From positions 75,987,521 through 76,051,520 of the forward strand of contig CM055096.1 in NCBI GenBank assembly GCA_029204225.1: a stretch of 64,000 nucleotides of DNA, in the 5' to 3' direction. How positions within the stretch are numbered: the stretch's first letter is position 1; each line of letters begins with the position of its first letter. Below the pieces are notes generated by a model. That model did no database searches. It was not told the origin of the DNA and saw only the letters and a program-made list of their open reading frames with translations. Shown here piece by piece: positions 22,090 to 34,982 of this stretch. Position numbers and translations under genes: made by a program. This DNA comes from Diphasiastrum complanatum (lineage: Eukaryota; Streptophyta; Lycopodiopsida; Lycopodiales; Lycopodiaceae).

Positions 22090-23986
22090 ATGAGTGATAC
22101 TCAGTTTGACAAACAAAGAGAAGAGAGAGATCAAAGAGCTCAAGAAAGAGCTTGGAGAAAAGAAATATTTGAGAAGCTAACTAGAGAAACTAGAGAAATT
22201 ATAAACAGCATAAGTGAACCAATAACAAAAGAAAGAGCATTCTCACCAGATAAGACATCATCAATAAAGGATTCAAATAAGATCATAGCAAATTCAAAAA
22301 CAATGGAAGAAGAACTATCAAATAACACAAATGACAAAAATAACACAAGTAGTATATCATACTCATCTAAAACTGGAAGAAATACAGGAAGAAATAAAAA
22401 TGGGAGGACTCATGCAATCCTTCCAATTTTTAAAGGAAGAGAAGATAAGGATGCAGATTTACATATTCAAAGATTCATGAATGTGTGTCGAGAACATTTA
22501 GAAGATGATGATGAAGATATGTTTAGATTGAATTATATTAAAGTATCTACTTGGGATAAATTGAAAACCAATTTTTTGGATAGATACAGACAAATCAACT
22601 ATGCTAATCAAATTATAAGACAGTTAAGTCAAATCAAGATGAGAGAAAAAGAAACTACTAAATATTTTGTGAGTCGAATACAATCTTTGGCAAAGAAAGC
22701 TACCAGAACCTCCTAGAGAGGAATTTTTCATAGCTTGGTTTGTACCTGGATTACCCTATGAGATGGCGTATGTTCTCACTTCTGAATCACCAAAAACATT
22801 TGAAGATGCAGTTTCAAGGGCTATAGCTTTGGAACATGCTACTAAAGTTATGGGAGAATCCTCTAAAACAAGACAAAAAACATGGGTGGATGTATCTTTA
22901 GAAGATAATCCAAATTTTAATAAAGGATCAAGCGAAGATAAGAATAGAGGAAATAATTTTGAGGAAGTATTAAGGAAATCATTAAGGCAAGTGAAAGATG
23001 AATTATTAAACACGGTCAGTTAAAAAATTAGTGAGCTCAATATAAAAGGACATAATGAACCTCAAAGACTAGGAGTATGGTGTACTAACTGTAGAGGCAG
23101 TGGACATATCACCAATAACTGTCCTTATCAACAACAATTGTATGCACCACCTTCTATACCTCCACCATTACCAATGAATATGCCTTTGACCTCAAAATTT
23201 TGTGAAATTTGTAAAAGATCAAATCATAATACTACAAAATGCTATTATAACAAAAAAGGACATGGAGGTAAATTAAGAAATCTTCTAGTGGCTAATGTAA
23301 ATCCTAAATATAATCATGGACAAAATTATCCTCCTGTTGTGTTACCTACACCAGCTTTTTATAATGAATCGTCTACACAAAATATGAATCATACACCACC
23401 ATATAATGGACTTCCTTATTATCTGGTCTATTTGACTCATTCTCAACCACAAATGCCAATATCATCATATGGACAACCACAATCTAGCCAAGAACAGTAT
23501 AGAAAGAATTATAATAATGGAAATAATTCAAACAAAAGATCTTATCCAGTTAAAAATAACATACAATGTTATCGATGCCAAGGGATGGGGCATATGGCAA
23601 ATGAATGTCCAAACCCTAAGAATGCAGATTATAAATATATATGTAAAAATTGTGGTGGAGAACATTTCCAAAAAAATTGTCCAAAAAATGTAAAACAGAA
23701 GGGAAAATTGGAAGCTTCTAGTACCAACTTAATTCAAGTAGAAGCTATTTCCAATCCTCATGATTATGACATTATGGTTGGAGCTATTACTAGAGCACAA
23801 GCGATTGCTAATCCTATATCTCCTATGATAAATGAGACCATGGGATTACCGACGATAGAACATAAGAAGAATGTAGATAAGCCACTTATATATGAAGCAA
23901 TATATCCTAGCAGAGATGCAGATAGAGAAGTTCATGAGGAAGCAATGAATGAGGTGGAAAGAGAATCTCCCTTCATGGCATTTTAA
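22090..23986 (+). pseudogene. Element E gag with four zinc knuckles
   Basis: The gag starts MSDTQFDKQREERDQRA at 22090. A capsid-like Retrotrans_gag region reads LPIFKGREDKDADLHIQRFM, with FLDRYRQINYANQIIRQLSQ downstream. The frame breaks at about 22716 and continues from 22723 (PREEFFIAWFVPGLPYEMAY); a TAA at 23022 interrupts it again. Four knuckles follow: CTNCRGSGHITNNC, CEICKRSNHNTTKC, CYRCQGMGHMANEC and CKNCGGEHFQKNC (C-X2-C-X3-H-X4-C). Four is more than the usual one or two. Gag forms the particle and binds the RNA. The two breaks make this copy defective. Confidence 0.85.
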
Positions 23987-24055
23987 AAGCCACCAAATCC
24001 AATAATAAATCACTCAAGAAACAAGGGTAAAAAGAGACTAGGTATATCAAAAGGA

Positions 24056-24679
24056 GTGGAATACTATGATATAATTAAAGATCTAGGCTCTATGATACCC
24101 AACATATCTTTTGCACAGTTAATACAAATATCACCAGAATGCAAGAAAGCTCTTTATAAATCTCTCACAAAGAAAATTCCTTATGAAATCCATTCTCATA
24201 ATATTACTACAGATCCCCTTAATCCTATGATAGATGCTGATGTGAACGATTATTATATTAAGGGAGTTTTCATAGATGGAGGATCTGGAGTAAATATTAT
24301 GCCAGAGGAAATTCAAATGAAAGTTGGGATAGACAATCTGGAAAATGCACCTTTTATTATAAGAATGGCAGATCACAGAAAGGTAAAACCTCTCGATATT
24401 GCAAGAAAAGTTGAAACTTGTATAGCAGGAGAGAAGTATGAAGTAGATTATGTGGTTATTAAAATGCATTCTATCAATACTCCATATCCACTTCTCCTAG
24501 GAAGGCCATGGTTGAAACAAGCTAAAGTATCTCATGACTGGGATAAAGATACTTTGATAATATGGACAAAAACAGGGAAAATTGTTAAAGTAAAAATGAC
24601 CACTAGTTCTAGCTTAACTGGAAGATCTAGGCTAGAATCTGATATTTCCTCTGAAAATAAAAATGACACTACAAACTGA
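24056..24679 (+). pseudogene. Element E aspartic protease region
   Basis: The protease core has FIDGGSGVNIMPEE at about 24272, where the active-site triad DSG/DTG is replaced by DGGSG, and the closing PYPLLLGRPWLKQA near 24485. Retroviral-type proteases cleave the Gag-Pol polyprotein as dimers. The frame is separated from gag by a stop after 23986. A linker frame follows to 25071 before RT. Confidence 0.75.
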
Positions 24680-24861
24680 ACTTCATCTATAGCTACTAGT
24701 AATTACCAAACTAGTGATCCTCAAGTTGGCTTTATATTAAAGAAACAAAAGTTAATCAAAACAAAGCAATAAAGGAAGAAGCACCCATAGAAATTGATCC
24801 GTACGTATTAAATTCATCATTAAAAAATGATGAAGGAGTATGCGAGGAAATAGAGAGTGAT

Positions 24862-26170
24862 ATGGAATTAATTGATTGGCTAATATTTAGTACAAATTAC
24901 ACTGTTGATGTACGATGTAATATGGTGATGTGTAATGAGCTAGATACTGAAGATAAGGAAAGAAGAATTAAACAGAGAAATGATCAACATCTAGAAAGAG
25001 CAATATCTCAATATCCACCTTTCTTTCAAAAGTATGCAGTAGAGGATGTAGACATAGCTACAAGACCCTAAATCCTATGGATCCTCTAGAAGGACAATAC
25101 TCCCGATCTCCAGCTACTATTAAAGTTAATTCAGGAAAAGAAGAGGAGGAAAAATTTGTCACCATTGGTGCTCAATTGTCCTACAATGATAGAAATCGGT
25201 TACAAGATTTATTACGGGAATATAGTGACTTGGAATTATAAAGATTTAAAAGGAATACCCCCAAGCATATGTACACATAAAATAGAATTACTACCCGACA
25301 CGCAACCGATAAGGCAAAGAACTTGCAGGCTTAATCCAAAATATTTATTATTAGTAAAAGAAGAAATACAAAAGCTATTAGATGTGGGTTTCATATATGA
25401 AATACCCACTAGTGAGTGGGTATCCCCTATAGTCATTGTACCCAAGAAGAATGGTAAATTAAGGAGATGTGTTGACTATAGAAAAATTAATGCATCCACA
25501 AAGAAAGATTGTTTTCCACTACCATTTATTGATAGTGTGTTAGATGCAGTTGGTGGACACCAATTGTACTCTTTCATTGACGGTTTTAGTGGCTATAATC
25601 AAGTATCAATACAAGAAAAAGATCAGCCAAAAACTGCTTTTACTACTGATTAGGGGGGTATATGCTTATAAAGTCATGCCTTTTGGATTATGTAATGCTC
25701 CAACTAAGTTTCAAAGGGTGGTTACACAAGCCTTTAAAGAATATCTAAGAGATTTCATGGAAATTTTCTTAGATGATTTTAATGTATTTAGTGGTAATGA
25801 ACCCCATGTGATTCCACTAAGAAAATGTTTTGAGAAATGTAGAACATATGTTATAGCTCTAAATCCTGAAAAATGTGTTTTTGAAGTAAAACATGGAATC
25901 TTATTGGGTCATATAGTCTCTAGAAATGGGATTATGACTGAACCACAAAAAGTAAAATTTATAGCTGAATTACCTCCACCAAAAAATATTAGTCAAGTAA
26001 GAGGATTTCTTAGACATTGTGGTTATTACAGACGTTTCATAGAAAAATATGCTATATTAGCACTTCCACTCACTAAGCTTCTAAAAAAAGATATAGATTT
26101 TGTTTGGAAGGTTGAGTGTCAAAAAGGATTTGATCTTTTGAAGCAAAAACTTATTGAAGCACCTATATTA
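24862..26170 (+). pseudogene. Element E linker and reverse transcriptase
   Basis: The RT blocks are intact in order: SPIVIVPKKNGKLRRCVDYR, YSFIDGFSGYNQ, KVMPFGLCNAPTKFQ, the catalytic FLDD at about 25768 (YxDD variant), LGHIVSRNGI and VRGFLRHCGYYRRFI. The frame breaks at about 25652, where TGG became TAG inside a G run with an extra base, and again in the linker near 25075. RT copies the element RNA into DNA. RNase H is entirely missing: the frame jumps to integrase at about 26171. Confidence 0.88.
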
Positions 26171-27021
26171 ATCGCACTTTTGTTGGACCAATAAGTCCAG
26201 CAACAAAAGCAACACAATGTTGCTATATCTTAGCTGCTACAGATTATGCTACAAAATGGGTGGAGGCTAGAGCTTTTACAAATAATACCCAAAAAGTAGT
26301 TGCTCAATTTCTGTATGAAAATATAATATGCAGATTTGGATGTCCTATTGAACTTATTAGCGACAGGGGAAAACACTTCCTAAATAATACTATAGAAGTA
26401 TTGACTAGAGACTACATGATTGTGCATAAAAAATCTTCACCCTACTACCCTAGAGGAAATGGACAAGCTGAAGCCAGAAATAAAACTATATGCAAGATAC
26501 TCACGAAAGTTTGTGAAAAACATCGTACAAATTGGGATAAAAAGTTGAATATTGCATTATGGTCATATAGAACAGCTTATAAGGTTACTACTCAACATAC
26601 TCCTTTTAATCTAGTATATGGATTAGAAGCAGTAGGGCCATTAGAATATCAAGTTCTGAGTTTAAGAGTAGCCATAGAAGAAAGATTGGGAGATATAGAT
26701 TCATTACAAGAAAGGCTTAATCGACTTAACCAATTAGAGGAACAAAGAACTAAAGCACTTTTTACCCAAGAAGTGGTTCAAAATAGAAGAAAAGCATGGC
26801 ATGATAGACATATAAAAAAAAGAGTCTTCAAAGAAAATGATTATGTACTGTTATACAATAGTAAATATCAAAAACATCCTGGTAAGTTGAGAATGAGATG
26901 GTTAGGACCATTTAAGGTTTTGGATGTTTATCCTAATGGAACAGTCGGATTGGAAAACCTACGAGGAAAATTACCTGTTAGAATAAATGGTATGAGATTA
27001 AAAAAATACTACAAAAGATGA
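26171..27021 (+). pseudogene. Element E integrase (N-terminal zinc domain deleted)
   Basis: The coding starts at TFVGPISPATKATQ, so the HHCC zinc-binding part and the preceding RNase H were lost by one deletion after APILI of RT. The DDE core is complete: AATDYATKW (D), ELISDRGKHF (D), GNGQAEARNKT (E). The C-terminal part is NDYVLLYNSKYQKHPGKLRM and then RWLGPFKVLDV. The frame from the deletion to 27021 is open. Integrase inserts the cDNA into the genome. Confidence 0.88.
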
Positions 27022-27163
27022 TATCACATTATGAAGGTGTCAGTGAGATTTACAAGTATTTTCTTTCTTGTTGAGAACATTTTTTTATGTTAGAATTTTA
27101 TTCAAACTAATATAGTAATTTCGGTTGTTGTGTGTTTTGATTTTTGTTTTTTTTCCTATTCAG

Positions 27164-28378
27164 GATTGGGAACCGATACTACATCTTTTAGGGCATCTAA
27201 TGGATTCCAGGAATAATGACCATGAGTATCATTTGCCTATGGGAATAAGTTTTGCTTCTATTCAAAATCAAGAGATGGATCTTGAAACTGAGGTATTGCC
27301 TTGTGATGTAAATAACCATCCAATGAATTCAAATGGAATAGAAAAGGTTGATAATATTCAAGATACATCTATACCAAAACAACCTATTCCAATGAACAGA
27401 GAACCAGAAATAATACCAATTACAGATGATGAAAATCGTACTACTATTCCTCTTAAAGAAAATCCTCAAGATATGAGGAAGGATAAGAAGATAGAATTTT
27501 TGCTAAGTGATAGAAAAAAAAATGATATTCAAGAGCTAAAGAATGAGATCAGAAAAATTAAAGATATTATAATACGAAAAGATAATGAAATCAGTAGTCT
27601 TACCCTAGAATGTGATAAAGGAAAAAGAGCATATAAGTCATTAGAATTAGAAATGAAAACCCAATCATCCATATATGAAGAAAAATTGAGGACTACTGAT
27701 TTGATCAACTTTCAACAAATTGAAGAAATATTTATGTTGAGACAAAAATGTGCCTCATTTTCTATAGATCTTAAAAAATATAAACAAAAAGAAGAAAAAA
27801 AAAATTGCAAGAAAAAAAAAACAAAAAAATTAATAACAAGTCAAAGCAGTTTTCCTATCACCCCGATGTACGGACAAGAAATATTTGTCGATAGAAATTG
27901 TTATGAACATTTCGATAATTATGTTATATACATTCCTCTTCCTGAATTTCCTATAGTGCATCAAGAGTTAGAGTTAAGGGCATCTACCAGTGAGTCTAAG
28001 AATTTGCTTTTCAGATGGCCTATAGTTCCGGGATCATTCGAATCCTATATTGATGCGTGTGCCACTTTAAGAATGTTTCATTCATGGTCAAGATTTAATA
28101 GCAGTTCATTAGTAAGATTGGCAGGACATTATGCCAACTATTTATATTTATGGTTGGAAAGACCATGGGGTTACAAATGTAAACCGAAAAAGCTAAAGTT
28201 GGAATGTTGATGGTGTAATCTCAATGTATCCATGAAAAAGAATTTTGATTTAATGTTATATATTCGGATCAGAGATAAACAAGTAATAGAGAGAAAAATA
28301 TTGAACGAAATGTTCCAACACAAATTCTTAGAAGGGGAAAATCCAATTTTCATTGATAATAATCGAATAAAAGTATAA
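27164..28378 (+). pseudogene. Accessory coiled-coil ORF after integrase (element E)
   Basis: A frame of about 390 codons follows integrase, with first ATG at 27200 (MDSRNNDHEYHLP). It is interrupted only by a TGA at 28208-28210 and continues in frame to TAA at 28376. Residues about 95-215 form a highly charged, probably coiled-coil helix ending in a Lys-rich cluster. The C-terminal part is Trp/aromatic-rich (FRWPIVPGSFESYIDACATL, LYLWLERPWGYKC). Just upstream, a T-rich run and TATTCAG|GATTGG (27141-27163) look like a splice acceptor, as used for env-like or other 3' ORFs of some plant gypsy elements. No signal peptide or clear transmembrane segment. Family not recognised. Confidence 0.55.
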
Positions 28379-28458
28379 AGCCCTTCTAGAAGTTTTACGC
28401 CTCAAACAGATGAGTGTAGAACGGTTCTTGAGTAAAATAAATATTTATATGTGTATAT

Positions 28459-29140
28459 TGTAAAAATTACAGCAAATAAGGATCCTAAAACACTTGAAAT
28501 GATGAGGGAAACAATAGATTATGATTTCATAAGATTAGCACAAGTTGAACCATCAAAATCCATCAAAAATCTATGCTTGAACCTCACTAAATGGCCCAAA
28601 TCCTTGAAGAAGGCTTCACACGTGTGAAAGTACGGCCTCCCACAGTCTGAGTACTGTACACCAGACCTACATTCAATCCTATAATCATTAGTAATCACAA
28701 GTACTCAAACAATTATGAACATAGAGAGCAATTGCACCATTATGAGAGAAAAAACATGAAATTGCTTGATTGATTTTGGTGAGATATCATCACCTATATA
28801 TACATGATCCATCATGATTTTGGGTAGGTATGAGTAACCCTAAACCTATCCCTAATGCTAATTTTGGTTGATCTTTCATCCCTACCAAGTTAGGGTTGGA
28901 ATCTTGGAGATCCCTCAACAATGCAAAAATTACCAAAAATAGCTCCTATTTTTTCTCCCTTGTATCTAAGCATAATTTGGACTCATTCCAAAGGTTCTAA
29001 CACTTAGGTCTACTTGAGAACATCCTTATGAATGGAATCCTATGCTATTTGACACGTGTGACAAGCCACATCATGACCATCTAACTATTTACAAGTCATA
29101 TGACCAAAACTAGTCAAGCTAGAATTGTGAATTTTTAACA
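28459..29140. mobile_element. Solo copia-type LTR (family G)
   Basis: This 682-bp unit (TGTAAAAATTACAGC...TTTTTAACA) matches 43572-44249 closely. It sits alone in the 3' untranslated part of element E, with TATAT before and ATATA after it, compatible with a short target duplication. It was probably left by LTR-LTR recombination of an inserted element. Confidence 0.75.
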
Positions 29141-30225
29141 ATATATGTGGATACATTTAATAAGTGCATAACACCCACAATTTACACTTGCATCAATTAG
29201 ACACAGTGGTGTATGCATCCATTTGATGAAAAATCTGAGACCTTGTATTTCATGTCTACTTGCACTATGCATTGATCTGAAGATGGGATGCAATGTTCTA
29301 ATGCCTTGGATGGGCATTTTTGTTGAATAGTGTCATGAGGGTGGTATTGAGAGGAAATATGAAGATTTGGAATGGATAAAACATTACCAGTGGGGAGGTG
29401 AGCACTAAAAAAAATAAAAAACTAAAAAGAGAAAACACCTATTGATGATTATGGATCTATGTCGGAGACATTTGTTGCTGCTGAAGACCATCTTGGATCT
29501 TTTATTGAGAGTATTTGTGAGATCTTTTGAGTGATGAGTGGAAAAATGAGTGGAGAGAATACAATAAGTGCTTTCTATTTTGTTGTTCATAAGGTCTTGA
29601 GAATTATGATTGGATCATAGAAAATATCAGATCTCATTAAAAATCTATCTATGAGAGTAGAAATGTGAGGTATAGCGTGAACATTTGTTTGAGAAAAAAA
29701 TCTATCTATTATTCAGGGGAGTGAATAGGTTTTTATGAGAATGAGATATATTCACAATGTGAATGACGAAGATCCAACTTTTAGAATAGGTTGCATTGCA
29801 CGCACTACATTATATGAAGACCTAGACACAAAGCTGAGAAACTGCATTCATATCTTGTTACGACAATGAAGATTGCATCAACATTTCCCAACAATGCATG
29901 GTTCTGATGATGGACATTACATTATGATTTGATGGGAGTGGGAGCATATTTTATTCAGACACGGGTTGGATGTAATGCAGGATTTTTATTGGATAAAGAC
30001 AATGTTGTTGAAAGATCTAAAGGTTGAATCAATGCCCTTTGGATTCATGTTGTTGAATAATAATGGTTAGCATCACACTACATTGTGTGCTGAGCCCATT
30101 AATTGATGAAGAAAACCTTGAGATGCTGAAAAGATGAAAAGATCGTAAAGCTAAATCAATGGCTTTATGATACAAAATCAAATGTCAAAGACTATTTCCT
30201 CTGTTCGCGACGACGCTTCACATTT
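29141..30225. other. 3' untranslated part of element E
   Basis: No convincing coding sequence between the solo LTR and the polypurine tract. It is AT-rich with many stops in all frames. Long non-coding 3' regions occur in large plant gypsy elements. Confidence 0.5.
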
Positions 30226-30240
30226 AAGTGGGGGGTAACA
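30226..30240 (+). other. Polypurine tract of element E
   Basis: AAGTGGGGGGTAACA lies directly before the LTR start TGTAGTGC. This is the expected plus-strand DNA primer for a plant Ty3/gypsy element and fixes the LTR start at 30241 and the orientation as plus. Confidence 0.8.
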
Positions 30241-33200
30241 TGTAGTGCATTTTTCTGGTCAAAATTTTAAAATTTCAGCAACTACAATCATTGATGCTGA
30301 TTTTCTAGAAGAAAATGTGCTAGATGTATCTCATATGTGCAAAATCTGCTATTATGCCACTTTTTACTGATATACGAATGTGGCTATGTTAAAGAGTAGC
30401 TATGAAATTCTATGGCATGTTCAAATGTCAATCAATTTTCAAATGACAGTTATACCAGACAAATTAGAGCTATTTTTACTATGTTACTATTTTTAGTAAG
30501 TTTGTTAAATAGCAATAAGCTATTTTTAGCAACACTCATAAGTGACTTTGATGGATGATAATATCGACAGTTGCCAAGTAGTTTTATTAAATGGCAATTT
30601 TTTGCCATATTGTAATGATGAAATGTACTTTATATCATGATTAATAAAAGATGCCCAGGTACCTTTAAGGCACTGACTTAAGTTTCAAGGAAAGGTCCAA
30701 AGACTAAGGCTCCTGCAAACAACGACAATCAAAGTTCAATTCAAGACAAAGACAACAAACCAGCGAAGATACCCTTTTGAAGATTAAGGATGTCCTTGAA
30801 TAATTAGGACCATGACCTTATCATAAGGTCCAAAAAGATTCCACAAAATAAAATACAGTTGGCAAGTTCAAACTCGTTCAAATAATAACTAACCACTTTC
30901 CATCAAAGATTATCGAAGAAAATTTTGGAGTTCTAGCTCAAATCAAAGATTTAGTAACATTGCTTCACAATTGAAGGGGTTATGGATAAAAATCGATGAA
31001 TCCTTATCGATTGAGGACACTGCAAAATATACCAATCAAAATAAAGTTTTGCAGGTGAAAATGCTTATAAGACATTCAGGTGCCTTGGACGAAAAGAATT
31101 GTCGAGATTGACACAATGCGAAAGATTGAAATACAACCTGATTGATCAATTTCAAAATTATGTTGAGAGGCCAAACACATATTCATGTGATGGTTTTCAA
31201 AATGAAACAAAGAAATGTTATGAGATCTACTAATAGCCTTATTGAAGGTTAGTTTTAAAAGAATTCACACTTGTGAATGTTGTTGGAAGAGGATACACCA
31301 AGGACTACTGGTGAATTCAAAGCCAACAACTCCTTAATCGACATATGTCAAATGGACTTAGAAATTGTTTTCAAAATGAGTAAATTCGAATTCTATGGAA
31401 GGGATTCATTGGGAAACAAGAATACGATGGTGTTTGAAAGTGAGAGGCTGGTAACTGCCTCGTTCTCTCTCTCTCAAGAGGATGGGAAAAGGAGAAGCAT
31501 TCATAAATTCATTCGTTCTAGTGGAGAGGAGAGGCTTGCTTTTGTTATGAGGGAAGAGCATTCTAGTATTCTGGTCATGAATAGAGGCATGGATTCTTCT
31601 GTTGTATTCTCTTTCTTAATGATTTGATTTTATGTTGATTGATCCTAGAATATAATCATGGGAAGAAGATCTTTTATGCAGATTTACGTGCGCTCTTGCC
31701 TACTGGTTCATCCCTAGTCAACAGACATTCATTTCTCTGCCTAAATGCGATGGACAACTCTCCTGTTGTCTCACTGGACAAAGTCTTCTCTCCCCCTTTA
31801 TGATCTCTCTCTCTCTCCCCCTCACAAATTAGCTCCTATCTCCCTCTTGAAATCACTCACACACACAAACCTCCTCACAAACAACCGCTCTCTCTTTCTC
31901 TTTCCCTCACCGCTCCTCATCCATCTGCGCACCTGCTCTTCATCTTTGTACCTGCAAATCTCTCTCTCTCATCTGCCACTTTCTCCCTTCCTCCAATGAT
32001 ACCTCTCCTATCGTCCGCTCACCTGCTCTCTAGCTATCTGCGCTCCTCATCTGCACTCTCCATCTGCGATTTTGTCCACCAACTCCTCTTCAAAATCTGT
32101 CTCTCCATGCATGCGCTTCCATCCGTCTCTGACTCAGCGCTCCAGCTCCCTCTTCCTCGCAGTCATCAGTTCCCTATCATCCCTTTCTGATCTCTGTCAA
32201 GAGTTCTCTCTCTCTCTCATTTGATCTCTCTCTGCTGCTCTGTCTGTATCTTTCTTTCCTTCAGCGATTTTACCCCCCGCTCTCTTTTTCTTCTTGCTTC
32301 AAAACTTATTGGTAAAATGAAGAAGACGACCCGATAAAGATATAGATGGAACCGGCATTCTGACAACCAATTATGTGGGTTACTGAAGAAAACTATAGAG
32401 TGACTCAAATGTGGAAGACATGACTTTATCTGAAGGACCCTCCTTGAAATTTAAGTCAGAGCATAAGGATCTGAGGTGAAATCATTTACCTTTTAAGTGT
32501 ATTTTTTTGGTTTAATCATTTGGTTAAGCATGTAGACCGGGTTTTTCGGTTATTATGAATACTAAGTATCTGTTTTTATGAATCTGAAGAAAAAAATGGA
32601 TTTATGTGCTCATATTGAATCTATAGCCCATAGTATACATTAAATGGTATGTTTTTATAGTCTAACAAATTACAGATTTACCTTCTGCTGTAAAAACTCC
32701 AGAAAATAAAGAACAATTAGATTTTGTTTTTATAATGGAATATTATATACGCTTTTCAAGAGTTAAACTTATTAAGGATTTTCACATGGCTATAACTTCT
32801 AATCCGTAACTCGGATCTAAATGATCCAAAAAGGTAAATTGATCCTTAAAACTCATAAATTCATAAAATTGAGAAAAATGACTTTTAAAAGAATTTTATC
32901 ATAAAGTTCTCAGTTTGAGTGATGTGTAATGCTTAACAAATATACTTAGCATGATAAATTAGCTATTGCTAATCCATTGAAAAACATGGAGAAGCTATCG
33001 CTTAAAGTGGTTGAAAAACACCATTAGAGCTATATATATATTATATATTTCCAAAACCACATACATTATCATGATAAAACCATTGAAAAAGATGGTCAAG
33101 CTTTCGTAGATAAATCATGGCAATTGCATCAAAGATTGAATAAAATTAAGTTTGCTTGATTGGAGAGAATACAAGAATTAGTAAATGAAAAACATTTATA

Positions 33201-33381
33201 TCATTGAAAAGAATATTTGAGATGGATTACCTATGAGGTGAATGGGTTCAAACTTAAGTTACCCTCTAGTATAATCTATGGCAATATTTGAACTAGAAAC
33301 CCAATGAATGGCTTCATAATCATACCAAAACCCCGCTATAGTATTATGAACACTATTAAGCAACACACCAAACGTACCACA
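30241..33381 (+). mobile_element. 3' LTR of element E (3141 bp)
   Basis: Begins TGTAGTGCATTTTT and ends CCAAACGTACCACA. A second full copy lies at 37988-41161 and a truncated one at 17973-18708. Identity with the solo copy is high throughout, including a CT-rich segment (31780-32230) that may be promoter or leader. An LTR over 3 kb is at the large end for plant elements. Open frames inside it are short and not conserved as protein. Confidence 0.85.
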
Positions 33382-33915
33382 GAAGGGAACGAGAGGCAGG
33401 CCAAGGCGGACAGTAGGGGAGAAGATGGATGAACGAGAGGGGGCGGATAGGAGGTGGATGGGGTGAGTGGATGGAGGTGAGGGGATGGAACTATAGCAGG
33501 GGAGAGGGCAAGGCACGAGGCAACAAATAGTGAGGAGAAGTAGCCGAGGGGAATGAAGAGGGCGGAGGTGGGGGAGGGGGAGCATCAGCAAGGGGAGAGG
33601 AGAGTCGTGAGCAGCAACAGGGTGCTGCAAGGAGCGAGGCAAGTAGCGCAGGCAATAGTGGAGTGAGGGTCCGGCAGCCAGGAGCAAGCAAGGTAGCATA
33701 GATAGGTGAGGGATCAAGACAGGGAGCAGGGAGAGGTGAAGGCAGGGAGCAGCGGACCATCGAGAGAAGGGGAGAGAGATGGAGAGAAGGAAGACACAGC
33801 AAGTAGTAAGGAGGGAATAAGATGGAGATGGTGGGTGCAGTAGGACAGCGAGGGAGAGTAGTGTTGGAGGAGTTTTTTTTGTTTGATTTTTTTTTATACA
33901 TTCTTTCCTTAATCA
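33382..33915 (-). other. Purine-rich (G/A) leader of F1, copy A
   Basis: The plus strand is strongly G/A-rich (minus strand pyrimidine-rich). It matches 41162-41800 after the solo E LTR, apart from an internal deletion of about 110 bp. Minus-strand position just inside the LTR marks it as untranslated leader of the F1 gypsy element. Ser/Pro/Leu-rich frames read here are composition artefacts. Confidence 0.6.
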
Positions 33916-34064
33916 CAGATCCGATCATAAAACTACATTCTAAAAACTAAGCATATCTCACACTCACATTATCATGAAGAGAGAGGAAGAGAGATTATGA
34001 GAGAGGGAAAGAGAGAAAGCACCAAGAGAGAGACAGAGAGACAGAGAGAGAAAGGAGAACCAAG

Positions 34065-34159
<95 letters not shown>

Positions 34160-34256
34160 GGCAAAGTTCTATTAACCTTTGAATGATGGAAATACAAGGA
34201 AAATGGTCCCTTTTTATGAGAATGAGAGTGGAACCTCCTCATCACCCATTGGCTAC
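33916..34256 (-). mobile_element. F1 LTR fragment between copies A and B, with GA tract
   Basis: It matches 42072-42332 and 15497-15640: TCCGATCATAAAACTACATT, then a GA tract (34068-34156), then the block ending CCTCCTCATCACCCATT. The LTR end and primer site seen at 41931-42071 are deleted here; the sequence joins straight to the purine-rich leader. Upstream of 34256 it diverges from the 42-kb LTR, so its U3 belongs to a different variant. Confidence 0.65.
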
Positions 34257-34382
34257 TCAAGTTCCATTAGGATCACAATCTTGACCGTCCGAATCACTTT
34301 GTGTTTCTTGGGTGCAAGTTGTGTTTCTTAACTTAGGAACTTGCAAAAGCTAAGTTAAAAATATTTTATTTAAATATTAGTG

Positions 34383-34982
34383 GACATGGCACTTTCTAGC
34401 CTAAAGGCCCAATGTTGGACTTATATGTGCAGAATGCCAACTGGTTGTCTGATCCTAATATTTCCGACTCTCTACCACATTCATGTAGCATTTGGGTTTC
34501 CTATAGGAGTCTTTTGCCGACTTTTAGAATATTCCATGTCATTCCTAGAATCGGGCAACATTCTCCCATGACCAAACAGGTGTCAGTGCCATGGCACTGC
34601 CTGTGACAGATCTTTGGGATGGTAGCATTTTGTTGTTGATGAGTCCATGGCATTGTCACAATTGTAGAGAGCATAGATATATATTTTTGTTTTGCCTCAA
34701 GAAAAGCATAAATAAGTGTTCACTTATGTAAAACCTGATGCTTTATTGATGGATGGTGTCGCAAGAACCCGGACTTGCCCAATTTTCAATAAAATTCTTG
34801 TGGCCATTCTTGATAGCCTTGTTCCTCGACAAATGGATAGTTGTCGTCATTGAAAACCGTGTCCCAAGATAACACTTGTTGGCATGGATCTTCCTATAAT
34901 TGTGCAACTGTTATCGGTGGTATTGTCGAAGGTTCGCAACAGACAAGATAGGGTTGATTGACTGCTTAATCGATCCATGTGT
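34383..34982 (-). other. F1 3' region between gag and LTR (copy B)
   Basis: It matches 15796-16357 of copy A closely. Minus-strand frames are broken and no protease or pol motif appears. Both F1 copies therefore go from gag to LTR without pol. Confidence 0.6.

Noticed and set aside
33259-33928. Overlapping Pro/Leu/Ser-rich minus-strand frames (and the matching ones at 41039-41703)
   Set aside because: They arise from G/A-rich leader sequence, overlap in several frames, differ between the two copies by frameshifting indels, and have no domain features.
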